Notes: a model not told the origin generated them from the sequence alone. A stretch of DNA of 64,000 nucleotides from Shinella curvata (GCF_022899935.1 NZ_JALJCJ010000001.1:580053-644052), one strand, 5' to 3'. Counted from the first letter of the stretch, positions 49,155-59,103 are shown. A program made the numbers and translations.

Positions 49155-49177
49155 ATCCCCGCCCCTTCGGCGGGGAT
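49155..49177. terminator. Bidirectional hairpin between the GlxA-type and diguanylate cyclase genes
   Basis: ATCCCCGCC-CCTTC-GGCGGGGAT: a perfect 9-bp stem that reaches the convergent stop codon. No long T-run, so efficiency is uncertain. Confidence 0.6.
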
Positions 49178-50505
49178 CAGCTTGCCAAAGCGTTCATCAA
49201 CGACAGTTCCGAGAACACCCGGTTCCGGCCGGCATGTTTTGCCATATAGAGGAACTGGTCGGCAGCATTCAGATAGTTGTCGAAGGTTTCGCGCTCGGCG
49301 ATAACGGCAAGGCCAGCCGATACGGTGATGGTCAATGCCTCGCCATCGGCGATGATCGGCTGGGCCGCCAGCTCCTTGCGCAGCCCCTCGCAGTGATCGA
49401 GCGCCGCTTCCAATGACAGGCCGTGGAAGATGATGCCGAATTCCTCGCCGCCAAGGCGCGCCAGGAGATGGCGATCGTTCAGCCGATGCTTGAGGCGGCG
49501 AGCAACGGCCTTCAGCACGACGTCCCCCACCTCGTGGCCGTAGGTGTCGTTGAGACGCTTGAAGTGATCGATATCGAGGATGGCGATCGACATGGGTTCG
49601 CCACGGCGCACCGCCTGGTCGACCAGGCGCGGGCCGGCCTCGAAGAAGTAGCGGCGATTGTAGATATCGGTCAGATAGTCCCGCGCGGCGATGCGGTGCA
49701 GCGACTGGACGCGCTTCTGGATCGCGGCGACATGGAAGACCCGACTGTTGAACTCCTCCTCCAGGAAGGGCTTCTGGATATATTCGTCGCCGCCTGCGCG
49801 CAGGAACCGGGCCGCGACCATGCGATCCGTCGCGGTGGACAGGCCGACGACCCGCACCGTATCGTCGCCGTGACGCGCACGGATCTCGGCCAGCAACGCG
49901 AAACCGTCCATGTCGGCAAGGTCGAGATCACAGACGACCATGTCGATACCGCTGTTGGCATCCAGCGCCTCGAGCGCCTGCGCGCCGCCTAAGACGGCGG
50001 TGATCTGAAAACGCTGCTTGGCTATGAGATTTACCTGCCTCTGCAGGCTTTCAGGATCCGAATCGACAACGAGCACACGTGTCTTGCCGCTGGTGAGGAT
50101 GCGGTCGACTGCAAGCACCAGCTGCTGCATGGCGGCAGGACTGTCCTTCACGACGTAATCGAGCACGTTCTTGGCAAGGATCTGGTCGCGCGTGGCATCG
50201 CTGAACGAGCCGGTGAAGACCAGCGGCGCGATCCCCTTGGAAATGACATAGTCGAGCGCTTCGCAATTGGGCGCGTCGGGAAGATTGAGGTCGAGAACCG
50301 CAAGCGCGAATTCCGGCGCTTCGGACTGGAAGATGGCCCGCACGGCCGCCATGCTCGGGCAGTGGGTGACCGAAAGACCGAGCTCCTTCTCCAGGCGATA
50401 TTTGAGTGCCGTGGAAAACATGCGTGAATCTTCCACGAGCAGCACATGCTGGCCTGAATGGCGCAGAAATGCAGGCCCTCGTTGCGGAGTTGAATCCACG
50501 TCCAC
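49177..50505 (-). CDS. PleD-like response regulator with diguanylate cyclase domain
   Basis: Cytoplasmic signalling protein of 442 residues: REC1 (about 15-120, phosphoacceptor Asp in LAVLDLNLPD), REC2 (about 140-255, VVCDLDLADMDGF) and a GGDEF domain with RLGGEEFGIIF, i.e. an intact GGEEF active site for making cyclic di-GMP. The layout is that of PleD. It lies 136 bases downstream of a two-receiver protein closely related to its N-terminal half, on the same strand, so the two may share a phosphorelay. PleD itself usually neighbours divK, which is absent here. Confidence 0.88.
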   Translation of the reverse strand: MDVDSTPQRGPAFLRHSGQHVLLVEDSRMFSTALKYRLEKELGLSVTHCPSMAAVRAIFQSEAPEFALAVLDLNLPDAPNCEALDYVISKGIAPLVFTGSFSDATRDQILAKNVLDYVVKDSPAAMQQLVLAVDRILTSGKTRVLVVDSDPESLQRQVNLIAKQRFQITAVLGGAQALEALDANSGIDMVVCDLDLADMDGFALLAEIRARHGDDTVRVVGLSTATDRMVAARFLRAGGDEYIQKPFLEEEFNSRVFHVAAIQKRVQSLHRIAARDYLTDIYNRRYFFEAGPRLVDQAVRRGEPMSIAILDIDHFKRLNDTYGHEVGDVVLKAVARRLKHRLNDRHLLARLGGEEFGIIFHGLSLEAALDHCEGLRKELAAQPIIADGEALTITVSAGLAVIAERETFDNYLNAADQFLYMAKHAGRNRVFSELSLMNALAS

Positions 50506-50641
50506 CCGTCCAGTATCCTGATCTTCTAGTTCCCGTCAGCGCGCATTACAAACCACTGGTTTTACCAAGTGGTTAATCCTGCGAGAAATATCTCACGCTA
50601 CGTGAGGGACAGATCTGGGTGGAATTTGGATCAGGCCGGCT

Positions 50642-51469
50642 TCAGGCCGTCTGGCGCAGCCGGCTCGTCCTGATTTGGGTCAGGGTATCGAGGTTCTGGT
50701 TCACGCGGCAGTAGAACTCCTCGTCGATGAACGGCCGCATGATGAAGTCGTTGCCGCCAGCCTTCAGGAAGCGGGCGGACAGCAGCCGGTCCGTCGAGGA
50801 GGAAACGCCGATGATGCGCAGCTGGTGCGAGCCCGTCGTGCCGCGAACGCGACGCGTCAGTTCGAAGCCGTCGATGTCAGGCATGTTGTAGTCGGTGATC
50901 ATCAGCGCGATATCCGGATTGTCCTTGAGCAGCGCGAGCGCCGTGGTGCCGTTCTCCGCAACGCTCACGCGGAAATTGTAGCGCTTGAGACGGGTCGAAA
51001 GCAGCGCGCGGGCCGTGGCGCTGTCATCGACGATGAGAACATGGTGCTGGTGATTGGTCAGGAAGCGGCAGACGGATTCCGCCAGCATATCGACAGCAAA
51101 GACGTTGTCTTTCAGGATATAGTCGACGATTTCCTTGGAAAGAAGCTGGTCGCGGGTCGTCTGCTGGAACGTTCCCGTGAAGACTATCGTGGGAATACTG
51201 AGATCGACGAGGTAGTTCAGCGCCTCGCCTTTTTCGGCGCCCGGCAGATTTATGTTCGAGATCGCCAGTGTGATCTTGTCGGTAGACTTATCATAGGCCA
51301 GTTCGAGCTCCTCGAAGCTGCGGCAAATCTCGACATCGATGTCGAAAAGCTCCTTCAACCGCTTCGAAATCATGGAAGTGAAGACATTCGAGTCCTCCGC
51401 AACAAGAATACGATGATGCGAGAGAGACGCGCCGGAATACTGCATCCCGGAAATGCCGATGAACGCCAT
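50642..51469 (-). CDS. Tandem-receiver response regulator with degenerate first receiver
   Basis: Protein of 275 residues with two REC domains and no output domain. REC1 (HHRILVAEDSNVFTSMISKRL...) has Asn in place of the phosphoacceptor Asp (LAISNINLPG, against LAVLDLNLPD in the neighbouring protein), so it is probably a pseudoreceiver. REC2 keeps its Asp (LMITDYNMPDIDGF) and Lys. The two domains match those of the PleD-like neighbour in order and sequence, pointing to duplication with loss of the GGDEF. The start at 51469 gives MAFIGISGMQYSG. Likely modulates the neighbour's signalling. Confidence 0.85.
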   Translation of the reverse strand: MAFIGISGMQYSGASLSHHRILVAEDSNVFTSMISKRLKELFDIDVEICRSFEELELAYDKSTDKITLAISNINLPGAEKGEALNYLVDLSIPTIVFTGTFQQTTRDQLLSKEIVDYILKDNVFAVDMLAESVCRFLTNHQHHVLIVDDSATARALLSTRLKRYNFRVSVAENGTTALALLKDNPDIALMITDYNMPDIDGFELTRRVRGTTGSHQLRIIGVSSSTDRLLSARFLKAGGNDFIMRPFIDEEFYCRVNQNLDTLTQIRTSRLRQTA

Positions 51470-51603
51470 GATATGCCTTCGTATTTGAATGTTCCCTACA
51501 CTAATGGGTAGCGGCAACCCTTTGCGAAAGCGTTAAATTTAGAGAGCATGAAAACGCATGTCGGCGTTCCTTTGCTTCGTTCTTTTTCTCTGTCCAAAGA
51601 AGA

Positions 51604-51629
51604 ACGGCGCGGAATTTCTTCCGCGCCGT
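51604..51629 (-). terminator. Rho-independent terminator after the 87-aa secreted protein gene
   Basis: ACGGCGCGGAA...TTCCGCGCCGT stem, followed on the minus strand by TCTTCTTT. Confidence 0.8.
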
Positions 51630-51655
51630 GCTCGAGATGAACCGTCGTCGGACGC

Positions 51656-51919
51656 TTATTTTACGGAGGCCGAGCCGCCCTGGATCTCTACATTCTCGCC
51701 GCCGTTCAGCGCGATGCGGTCACCGTTCGGCAGGGTCACGAAACAGCCGGTGGGGCAGATCGTTTCGGTCGAGCCAGGTTCAAGCGCGATCTCGATCCGG
51801 CTGCCGCCTTCCACCACGACCAGAACCTGCGTGTCGGCGTCCTTGTTGGTGACGGTGGCAGCCATGGCCGGAGCGGTCATCGCAGCCGACACGAGCAGCA
51901 TCATGATCATTCGCTTCAT
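51656..51919 (-). CDS. Small exported protein, 87 aa
   Basis: Signal peptide MKRMIMMLLVSAAMTAPAMA followed by a small beta-rich domain with two cysteines (ETICPTGCFVTLPNGDRI). I do not recognise a named family; similar short envelope proteins are common in Rhizobiaceae. The start at 51919 is set by the signal peptide; the frame continues to 51997 without need. Own terminator downstream; lies downstream of the mechanosensitive channel gene on the same strand. Confidence 0.72.
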   Translation of the reverse strand: MKRMIMMLLVSAAMTAPAMAATVTNKDADTQVLVVVEGGSRIEIALEPGSTETICPTGCFVTLPNGDRIALNGGENVEIQGGSASVK

Positions 51920-52052
51920 TTTCGCCCGGCGCCAAGCGCCGCCCCTGTTCACAAGCCCGGAAGAAACACTATCGTTCCTTCTGCGGATTTGCATCACGTT
52001 TTATGCGGGGGCGGCTGAATGCAGCGTGAATGCGGCATTCATGTGCCGGAAA

Positions 52053-54563
52053 TCAGGCTTCCGGATCGTCCTGCGGTCTCGTACGCCGCCGCTTCGCGGC
52101 GGGCGGCCCCACCTTTTCCGTCGCCTGCTCAAGCAGCGAAGTAATGAGTGCGGCACCTTCCGGGGAAATCTTGATCGGCACTTCCGGTGCGGCCGGTCCA
52201 CCGATGGCGATCTCTTCTGCGCGGAAACGTTCGAGAATGGCGCTACGAAGCTCCGATTTGACGCCCGTGCCATTGAGGATATCGGCAAGATATCCCCGCA
52301 CCTCGAAATCCAGCGTCGTCGGCGAGAACGCCAGGAAGACGATCACCGGTTCGGGGTTGCGCAAGAGACCCTGCTGGTTGCGCACGACCTCGGTGAGAAG
52401 CTCCTGGATCCGCCGCGGGTCATTGCCGCCATGCACGCTGACGGCGACCTCGATGCGCCCGAGCTTGTTTCGATGTGTCCAGTTGCCCACCTGACCGTTG
52501 ATCAACACGGAGTTCGGCACGATGACCGTCTGGCGCTGGAAGGTTTCAATCTCGGTGGCGCGCACGGAAATGCGGCGCACAAACCCTTCTGTCGTACCGG
52601 CGACCACCCAGTCCCCCACCTTGAACGGGCGCTCGGCAAGAAGGATAAGGCCGGAGACGAAATTCGAGACGATGTTCTGGAGGCCGAAACCGATACCGAG
52701 GGAGAGCGCACCGGCGACGAGCGCGAGACTGGACAGATTGATGCCCGCGGCCGATATGCCGACCAGTCCGGCAAGGGCCACGCCGGCATAGCCGACCGCC
52801 GTGCGCACGGAGTTGCGCACGCCCGCATCCACCTGGCTGCGCGCCAGCACATTGCCGTCGATCCATTTCTGGAACCACCGCGTGACGATGAACCCGAGCG
52901 CGAAGAGCACAATACCGGCGAGAATGCCGACCAGCGAGATCGTGATGCTGCCGATGCGGATTTCGGTAAAGATCCGGTAGGCCCAGGATTCGATATCCGC
53001 GACCTGGAAGCCCCATTGCAGAAGCACCAGTGGTACAAAGACAACGAAGATCAGGAGATAGATGGCAAGCCCGGCGGCAAGTCCGATCTGGTCGAGCGCC
53101 ACCGGGCCGAGCCCGAAGCGCTCCTGCAGCCGCTTGCCGACGGTCGTCGCGCCAAAGGCGTCCGGCGCGGAGACGGCGCGTCCGGAAAGGAAGCCGATAT
53201 ACATCGTCACCACGATCGCGCCTGTCACCACGATCTGCGTTGCCACGAAGCGCGCCATGCCGACATAGCCGAGCAACGAAGAGAAGATGAGGCCGAGGCC
53301 GGTGAGAATGAGCAGCACGAAAATGGAGCGCGGCCATGGGTGGCCCGACGCATTGGGAGCCTCCCCCTGGTGCAGCACAGGCCGGATGAAGGCGGTCACG
53401 ACCAGAAGCGCACCGATGATAAGCGAAGCGAAGAAGCTCTTGACGACTGTCAGGACGACGGGGGAGCCGAGCACTTCGCTGATCGAACCAAGGAAATAGT
53501 CTGCACCATTGACGAGGGCCATGCTGAAGACGCAGAGCCACAGCAGTTGCGCTCCCCGATCCGAGACCCGCATCAGGCGCCAGTGCCCGTCGGCGGGCGA
53601 GAGAACCGCATTGGCAAGCTGCGCGACGAAAGAGACCGCAACGACCACGCCGAGCGCGATCGCGACGAGCGGTGCAATGTCGGAGCGCAGAACGTTGAAC
53701 GTGTCGAGGAAAAAGTAGCTCGCGCCGGCGAAAGCGGCTGCGGCCATGGTGGGCAGGATCGTTGACCAGAAGGCGACCGACAGGCGCGTGATGTAATGCG
53801 GCTTTTCCTGCTGCGCGGCGCGGGTGATATAGGGCGAGAACAGACGATAGCTGCCGGAGAGCAGCACGAGCGCGGCCATCAGCGAAAGAGCGACGGCGCC
53901 GAGGAGCTGCATCCGCTTGAACTTCCAGACAAACTGCAGCCAGGCCGTCACGGTGCGACCGAGCGTCGCCGTCTCGTTCATCACCGCGCCGGAAGCCTCG
54001 GCGAACAGCTCCGTATTGATCTCCGTGCGCTTCAGGATCGCTTCGGTGAACAGCTGCCGGCGGATTTCCGTGATGCGGTTGGAGAGCTTCGTCGCGTCGA
54101 TGGAGAGGTTTTCCGCCTCGCCTGTCAGCGCATTGATCTCGTTGCGTTCGGCGGCAAGCTTCTGTCGCTCCTCCTTGACGACATCGGCCTCCGGCGGTGC
54201 ACCTTCCGGCGGCGGATCGCCCAGTTCCGTCTGGCGCGCCTTGATGGCTTCAAGGCGCGGGCGTGTCGCGACCGAGATCGCTAGGATCGACCGGTTCAGC
54301 GTCTCCGCCTCCACCTTCAGCGCGACGAGGCGGGCGTCATCCTCCTTGGCATTGTCCACCCGCTCGCGAATGCCGTTAAGCTGCGCGCCCGCCTTGTCGA
54401 GATCGGCATTGGCCTGTTCGAGCTGTGTCGTCTCGGTGGCGGGCACGGCGGCGGTCTGCGCCGCGGCGGGCAATGCCGCAAGCAGGAGAACCGCAAGAAG
54501 GGCGGAGACGAAGCGGTGGATCGACAACAGGCCATCCTCGGTGAACAGAAACAGGCGACGCAT
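52053..54563 (-). CDS. MscS-type mechanosensitive channel with long N-terminal periplasmic and membrane region (DUF3772 type)
   Basis: Large inner-membrane protein of 836 residues: signal peptide, a coiled-coil periplasmic domain (about 35-190), about ten or eleven transmembrane helices, then the MscS core with pore/beta-domain signature LGIGFGLQNIVSNFVSGLILLAERPFKVGDWV. The C-terminal cytoplasmic domain ends in a basic KRRRTRP stretch. Similar to MscK/YjeP-like osmotic release channels. Start at 54563 (MRRLFLF) chosen; codons up to 54641 include the 54.6-kb repeat side and are unlikely. Confidence 0.88.
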   Translation of the reverse strand: MRRLFLFTEDGLLSIHRFVSALLAVLLLAALPAAAQTAAVPATETTQLEQANADLDKAGAQLNGIRERVDNAKEDDARLVALKVEAETLNRSILAISVATRPRLEAIKARQTELGDPPPEGAPPEADVVKEERQKLAAERNEINALTGEAENLSIDATKLSNRITEIRRQLFTEAILKRTEINTELFAEASGAVMNETATLGRTVTAWLQFVWKFKRMQLLGAVALSLMAALVLLSGSYRLFSPYITRAAQQEKPHYITRLSVAFWSTILPTMAAAAFAGASYFFLDTFNVLRSDIAPLVAIALGVVVAVSFVAQLANAVLSPADGHWRLMRVSDRGAQLLWLCVFSMALVNGADYFLGSISEVLGSPVVLTVVKSFFASLIIGALLVVTAFIRPVLHQGEAPNASGHPWPRSIFVLLILTGLGLIFSSLLGYVGMARFVATQIVVTGAIVVTMYIGFLSGRAVSAPDAFGATTVGKRLQERFGLGPVALDQIGLAAGLAIYLLIFVVFVPLVLLQWGFQVADIESWAYRIFTEIRIGSITISLVGILAGIVLFALGFIVTRWFQKWIDGNVLARSQVDAGVRNSVRTAVGYAGVALAGLVGISAAGINLSSLALVAGALSLGIGFGLQNIVSNFVSGLILLAERPFKVGDWVVAGTTEGFVRRISVRATEIETFQRQTVIVPNSVLINGQVGNWTHRNKLGRIEVAVSVHGGNDPRRIQELLTEVVRNQQGLLRNPEPVIVFLAFSPTTLDFEVRGYLADILNGTGVKSELRSAILERFRAEEIAIGGPAAPEVPIKISPEGAALITSLLEQATEKVGPPAAKRRRTRPQDDPEA

Positions 54564-54646
54564 CGCAACCAGGCGATTCCGTTCCCCTTCTAGCCATGAT
54601 TGCGGCCATTTTAAACCGGCCGGCCCTCGTTGCCAGAGCATTTGAA

Positions 54647-54668
54647 GCCGAAGCGAATTCGCTTCGGC
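54647..54668. repeat. Perfect 22-base palindrome
   Basis: GCCGAAGCGAATTCGCTTCGGC, in the 170-base gap between the channel and DUF924 genes. The arms recall short palindromic units scattered in rhizobial genomes; only one copy is visible in this window. It may act as a terminator for the DUF924 gene. Confidence 0.55.
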
Positions 54669-54734
54669 ATCGCATAATGCGGTAAAAAGAAAACTCCAGA
54701 ACAGGTCCGGTGAAGCGAAGTTCGCCGGTATGTT

Positions 54735-55292
54735 CTAGAAACCAGCCCCCGGCTCAGCGAGATAGGCAGCCTCCTCTTGCGTCGAAACCCGGCCGAGAAA
54801 GCCATTGCGATGCGGAAAGCGGCCGTATTTCGCGATGACATCGCGATGGCGCACGGCGTAGTCCAGATACATCTCGTCGCCATGCGCTTCGAAAAGCTGC
54901 ACCGAAAGATCCTGTTCGGCAATATCCTCTGAATGTTCAAACGGCATGTAAAAGAAATGCCGACGGCCATAGTCGACACCCTTGTCGGCACCGGCTTCCA
55001 GCGCCAGACGCGCCTCCCGCCGGGCGATCCAGTCGGTGGCAAAGGCCATCGGCGAAGCGCGGTACATGTTGCGCGGCAGCTGATCGAGCACGATCAGCGC
55101 GGCCAGGCGCGCCTCTGGACTTGCCTGCCATTCGGCCGTCACCTCGCGGGAAAGCGCGAGATGGGTCACGGCAAACTGCTCGCGCACGCGTGCATCAAGC
55201 TCCGGGGTCGATTGCCACCAGTCTTTCACGGTCAGCGTCTCGCACCAATAGCCGACCACCTCCTGCGGGGTCCTGATCTTGCCGTCACTCAT
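54735..55292 (-). CDS. DUF924 family protein
   Basis: Helical TPR-like protein of 185 residues. Family signatures: VVGYWCETLTVKDWWQSTPELD, ALIVLDQLPRNMYR and HFFYMPFEHSEDIAEQDLSVQLF. No enzyme activity is established for DUF924. Start at 55292 chosen because GGAG lies nine bases upstream; ATGs at 55301 and 55307 are possible. Stands alone. Confidence 0.88.
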   Translation of the reverse strand: MSDGKIRTPQEVVGYWCETLTVKDWWQSTPELDARVREQFAVTHLALSREVTAEWQASPEARLAALIVLDQLPRNMYRASPMAFATDWIARREARLALEAGADKGVDYGRRHFFYMPFEHSEDIAEQDLSVQLFEAHGDEMYLDYAVRHRDVIAKYGRFPHRNGFLGRVSTQEEAAYLAEPGAGF

Positions 55293-55478
55293 ACGTGTCA
55301 TCTCCATGCGTTTTCATCATCGCAATATGGTGGCGCGCCGGGGTGTGGCAAGGGGCGGCGTCGGCAAAGCATTTTTGGCGGCACCGGCAGCGGCGGGCAA
55401 CGACAAGGCGCCAAACAACATTAGTGGCGAAAGGACAGCCGAATTACGCCATGAACCCAGTGGGAGATCCAACCGATC

Positions 55479-56741
55479 TCAGGCGATTTCATGCTCCGGC
55501 ACAGGCTTGTCCGTTCCGGTAAGATGTCGCGCGCCCTCCTCGGCCGGCAGAATGCGGCCAATGCAGGGGCCGAAACCGATCCGGTATCCCTCGCCTTCGG
55601 CGAAGGCGTGGAGGCCGATCTCGTCGCCGTCCTGAATGAAGGTTCGTGGCGCGCCGTTCACCGTCACCGGCTCCTTGCCCCCCTCGGTCATCTCCAGAAG
55701 TGCGCCGGTCTGATCGGGGCTCGGTCCGGAGATGGTGCCGGATCCCAGGAGGTCGCCGATCCGCATCGGGCAACCCGATCCCGTATGATGGGCAAGCTGC
55801 TGCGCGCTCGAATAGTACATGACGTTATAGTTGGTGCGCGCCATTACCTGGCCGTTCATCGTCCAGCCGACCGTCAGGTCATAGAGACCTGGCTGCTTTT
55901 CCTGGAGATACGGGAGCAGCGGATTGACCCGCTCGGCCCCGGCGCAACGGAAGGGCTCGAGCGCGGCCTGCGTCACGATCCAGGGGCTGATTGTCGTGCC
56001 GAACGCCTTGGACTGGAACGGGCCGAGCGGCTGGTACTCCCAGGCCTGGATATCGCGTGCCGACCAGTCGTTCAGCAGCACGTAGCCGAAGATCATCTCC
56101 TCGGCCTCCTCGACGGTGAGCCGCTCCCCCATCCTGCTGTCCGCGCCGACGATCGCGCCGAGTTCGAGCTCAAGGTCCAGACGACGGCAGGCCATCCATT
56201 CCGGCCCGCTCTCGCCTCTGATCTGCCCCATCGGGCGGCGGATCGGCGTGCCCGAGACGACGATGGACGAGGCGCGTCCGTTATAGCCGATCGGCATGTG
56301 CGTCCATTGCGGCGGCAACGCATTGTCCGGCCCGCGAAACAGCACTCCAACGTTGAAGGCATGGTTTTTCGATGCGTAGAAATCGGTGAACTCGCTCACC
56401 CGGATCGGCAGATGCAGCGTGGCGCCGGCCATCGGCACCAGCGGCAGCGCACCGGCCGCGTCTTCGGCCAGAAGCGTGGTCAGCGCCGAACGCATCCCGG
56501 CCCATTTCACCCGCCCCAGCGCAATGAAATCGTTGAGCCGCGGGGCGGCGAAGGTTCCGCCGGCGTCGAGCAGCCCCTGCGCTTCACAAGCGGCCAGATC
56601 GAGGATCCGGTCCCCGATCGCCACACCGCGGCGCGGTGCGGTCCCGCCTGTCGAAAACACGCCGTAGGGCAGGTTCTGAATGGGAAAGTCGCAACCCGGC
56701 ACGTTCGCGGACGCGACCCTGCTGCGCAGAGGCGTGGTCAT
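55479..56741 (-). CDS. fahA: Fumarylacetoacetase
   Basis: Last enzyme of tyrosine/homogentisate breakdown, 420 residues, hydrolysing fumarylacetoacetate to fumarate and acetoacetate. The N-terminal FAA domain (DFPIQNLPYGVFSTGG) and the metal-binding catalytic part (YASKNHAFNVGVLFRGPDNALPPQW, ELELGAIVG) match the eukaryotic-type family in length and motifs. The start at 56741 (MTTPLRSRVAS) gives the family N-terminus. It follows hmgA on the same strand with about 100 bases between. Maleylacetoacetate isomerase is not in the window. Confidence 0.94.
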   Translation of the reverse strand: MTTPLRSRVASANVPGCDFPIQNLPYGVFSTGGTAPRRGVAIGDRILDLAACEAQGLLDAGGTFAAPRLNDFIALGRVKWAGMRSALTTLLAEDAAGALPLVPMAGATLHLPIRVSEFTDFYASKNHAFNVGVLFRGPDNALPPQWTHMPIGYNGRASSIVVSGTPIRRPMGQIRGESGPEWMACRRLDLELELGAIVGADSRMGERLTVEEAEEMIFGYVLLNDWSARDIQAWEYQPLGPFQSKAFGTTISPWIVTQAALEPFRCAGAERVNPLLPYLQEKQPGLYDLTVGWTMNGQVMARTNYNVMYYSSAQQLAHHTGSGCPMRIGDLLGSGTISGPSPDQTGALLEMTEGGKEPVTVNGAPRTFIQDGDEIGLHAFAEGEGYRIGFGPCIGRILPAEEGARHLTGTDKPVPEHEIA

Positions 56742-56841
56742 GACTGTCTCCTCCCGATCGGTCCGCCCGGCCGCGCAAGCCTTTGCGCCACGCGCGCGGC
56801 GCGCTCCGGACCATTGCCGCCGCATCACGCAGCCGGCGATT

Positions 56842-58227
56842 TCACTTGATGCCGTGCTTGCCGTCGAACTTCTTCTCGAGGCGGTCCCAGACCTCGATAT
56901 ATTCCTGCTGCATCGGCGCTTCCTTCGCCGCGAATTCGGTCAGGTGCTGCGGGAAACGCGTTTCGAACATGAAGCTCATGGTTTCGTCCAGCTTCTCCGG
57001 TTTCAGCGCGGCATTCGAGGCGCCTTCGAAGGCATCCCGGTCCGGACCGTGCGGCAGCATGCAGTTGTGCAGGCTTATGCCGCCGGGCGCAAAACCCTGC
57101 GGCTTGGCGTCATAGACGCCGTAGATGTTGCCCATCAGCTCCGACATGATGTTCTTGTGATACCAGGGCGGCCGGAACGAATGCTCAGCGACCAGCCAAC
57201 GCTCCCTGAACAGCACGAAATCGATGTTTGCCGTCCCCTCCTGTCCCGAGGGCGCCGTCAGGACCGTGAAGATCGACGGGTCCGGGTGGTCAAAGAGAAT
57301 CGCCCCGACCGGCGAGTAGGTCCTGAGATCGTATTTGTAGGCGCAATAGTTGCCGTGCCAGGCGACGACGTCGAGCGGGCTATGATCGATCCAGGTCTCG
57401 TGGAACTGGCCGCACCATTTGATGATCACACGTGAGCGCACCTCGCGGTCCTCGAAGGCCGCCACCGGGCTCTTGAAATCGCGCGGATTGGCAAGGCAGT
57501 TGGCACCGATGGGGCCGCGACCCGGCAGCTCGAATTTTTGGCCGTAGTTTTCGCAGATGAAGCCGCGGCAAGGCCCTTCCAGCACTTCGACGCGATAGAC
57601 GAGGCCGCGCGGCAGGATGGCGATCTCGCGAGGTTCGAGGTCGATGACGCCGAGTTCGGTGCAGAAACGCAGCCGGCCCTCCTGCGGCACGACCAGCAAC
57701 TCGCTGTCGGCGGAAAAGAAATATTCGTCCTCCATCGAGCGGGTGACCAGATAGACGTGGCTTGCCATGCCGATCTGGATGTTCACGTCACCCGCCGTCG
57801 TCATGGTGCGCATGCCGGTAATCCAGGTCAGGTCCTCATCCTTCCCCGGCAGGGGAATCGGGTCCCAGCGATACTGGCCGAGGCTCATGATGTTCCGACG
57901 GTTGGGATCGTGCGGCAGGATGTTGGGCGCCGTCTTCCAATAGGGCACGTCGATCGCGCTGAAACGGCCGGTATGATGGACGGAGGGTCGAATGCGGTAA
58001 CACCATGTCCGCTCGTTTTTGCCGCGCGGCGCGGTGAAGGCGGTGCCGGAGAGCTGCTCGGCATATAGGCCGTATTCGCATTTCTGCGGCGAGTTCTGGC
58101 CCTGCGGCAGAGCACCCGGCAAGGCCTCGGTCTCGAAATCGTTGCCGAAGCCGGGCATGTAACCCGCGACCGTACCGGTCGTGATCGCGGCGCGGACCAT
58201 GCCCTGGGGCAAATCGTGCTTGGTCAT
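56842..58227 (-). CDS. hmgA: Homogentisate 1,2-dioxygenase
   Basis: Non-haem Fe(II) dioxygenase of 461 residues that opens the homogentisate ring to maleylacetoacetate. Hallmarks: [19 protein letters not shown] at the N-terminus and the metal region [21 protein letters not shown]; the [10 protein letters not shown] motif supplies a further His. Start at 58227 (MTKHDLPQG), consistent with family length. First gene of hmgA-fahA; two operator copies lie directly upstream and a MarR gene is divergent. Confidence 0.95.
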   Translation of the reverse strand: MTKHDLPQGMVRAAITTGTVAGYMPGFGNDFETEALPGALPQGQNSPQKCEYGLYAEQLSGTAFTAPRGKNERTWCYRIRPSVHHTGRFSAIDVPYWKTAPNILPHDPNRRNIMSLGQYRWDPIPLPGKDEDLTWITGMRTMTTAGDVNIQIGMASHVYLVTRSMEDEYFFSADSELLVVPQEGRLRFCTELGVIDLEPREIAILPRGLVYRVEVLEGPCRGFICENYGQKFELPGRGPIGANCLANPRDFKSPVAAFEDREVRSRVIIKWCGQFHETWIDHSPLDVVAWHGNYCAYKYDLRTYSPVGAILFDHPDPSIFTVLTAPSGQEGTANIDFVLFRERWLVAEHSFRPPWYHKNIMSELMGNIYGVYDAKPQGFAPGGISLHNCMLPHGPDRDAFEGASNAALKPEKLDETMSFMFETRFPQHLTEFAAKEAPMQQEYIEVWDRLEKKFDGKHGIK

Positions 58228-58245
58228 CGGGATACCCTCCAATAT

Positions 58246-58284
58246 CGTTGCCGTTGCAATGAAAATACCGTTGCGATTGCAACG
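58246..58284. promoter_or_regulatory. Two CGTTGC-N4-GCAACG operators between hmgA and the MarR gene
   Basis: A perfect copy CGTTGC-GATT-GCAACG at 58269-58284 and an imperfect copy CGTTGC-CGTT-GCAATG at 58246-58261 are 23 bases apart start to start (about two helical turns). The site is 19 bases before hmgA and 76 before the MarR start, as expected for repression relieved by an aromatic ligand. Confidence 0.75.
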
Positions 58285-58359
58285 ATGTCAATCATTCGCC
58301 GTGAGGATTTGTTGTAAAAGCAATGATTGTCTGCTTTCCTGCGCTCCAAGGAGACGCCC

Positions 58360-58785
58360 ATGTCATTCAACCTCGACCAGTTCCTGCCCTATCGGCTCAG
58401 CGTCGCCGCATCCCAGGTCAGTCGCCGCTTCGCTGCCCGCTACGAGACGGAGGCGGGCCTGACCATTCCCGAATGGCGGGTGCTGGCGCATCTGAACAAG
58501 TCCGGGCCGGTCAGCGTGCGCGACATCAATGCGCGCGTCAATCTCGACAAATCGATGGTCAGCCGGGCCGCCATGCGGCTGGAACAGGCCGGCTATCTGC
58601 GCAAATCCACGCACGACACCGATCTTCGGCTCGTCGTGCTGGAGCTGACCGAAAATGGCAGGGAATTAATGAAGCGCCTCGGTGTGATCGCGGAGGCCTT
58701 CCAGGAGGAGCTGCTGGCCGAACTTGGCGGTGATGCCCCGATCCTGCGTCGCGCATTGGAAGCAATGATTCGGCAGACCGAATGA
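58360..58785 (+). CDS. MarR-family regulator of the homogentisate genes
   Basis: Winged-HTH repressor of 141 residues (LTIPEWRVLAHLNKSGPVSVRDINARVNLDKSMVSRAAMRLEQAGYL ... STHDTDLRLVVLELTENG wing). AAGGAG precedes the ATG at 58360. It is divergent from hmgA with two palindromic operators between, so it probably represses hmgA-fahA and itself, with homogentisate or a related acid as inducer. This is inferred from position and family. Confidence 0.88.
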   Translation: MSFNLDQFLPYRLSVAASQVSRRFAARYETEAGLTIPEWRVLAHLNKSGPVSVRDINARVNLDKSMVSRAAMRLEQAGYLRKSTHDTDLRLVVLELTENGRELMKRLGVIAEAFQEELLAELGGDAPILRRALEAMIRQTE

Positions 58786-59027
58786 CCGTGCGACGCGTCA
58801 CGACCTGCCCGGAATGCTGGTCGCTGCCGCATATGAGCATCTCGCCCAATACACAAAAGGGAAAGAGAACGCTGAGATTATTGGCCACACAGCGAATGGA
58901 TAAATCGAGGCGCTGGCCTGAAACGCATCGACGCGGCCGATGCGTGCATTGAACAGAAAATGAAAGTGTAAAACTCTCGTTTTGCTGAAAGGCGCGGGTT
59001 GGTAGAAAACCGCTAAGTAGTTGTATT

Positions 59028-59103
<76 letters not shown>

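Noticed and set aside
51558-53765. 735-codon plus-strand frame and similar long frames at 10894-13206 and 4370-5533
   Set aside because: All are antisense shadows of recognised genes (MscS-type channel, cobN, cobB) with no domain of their own.
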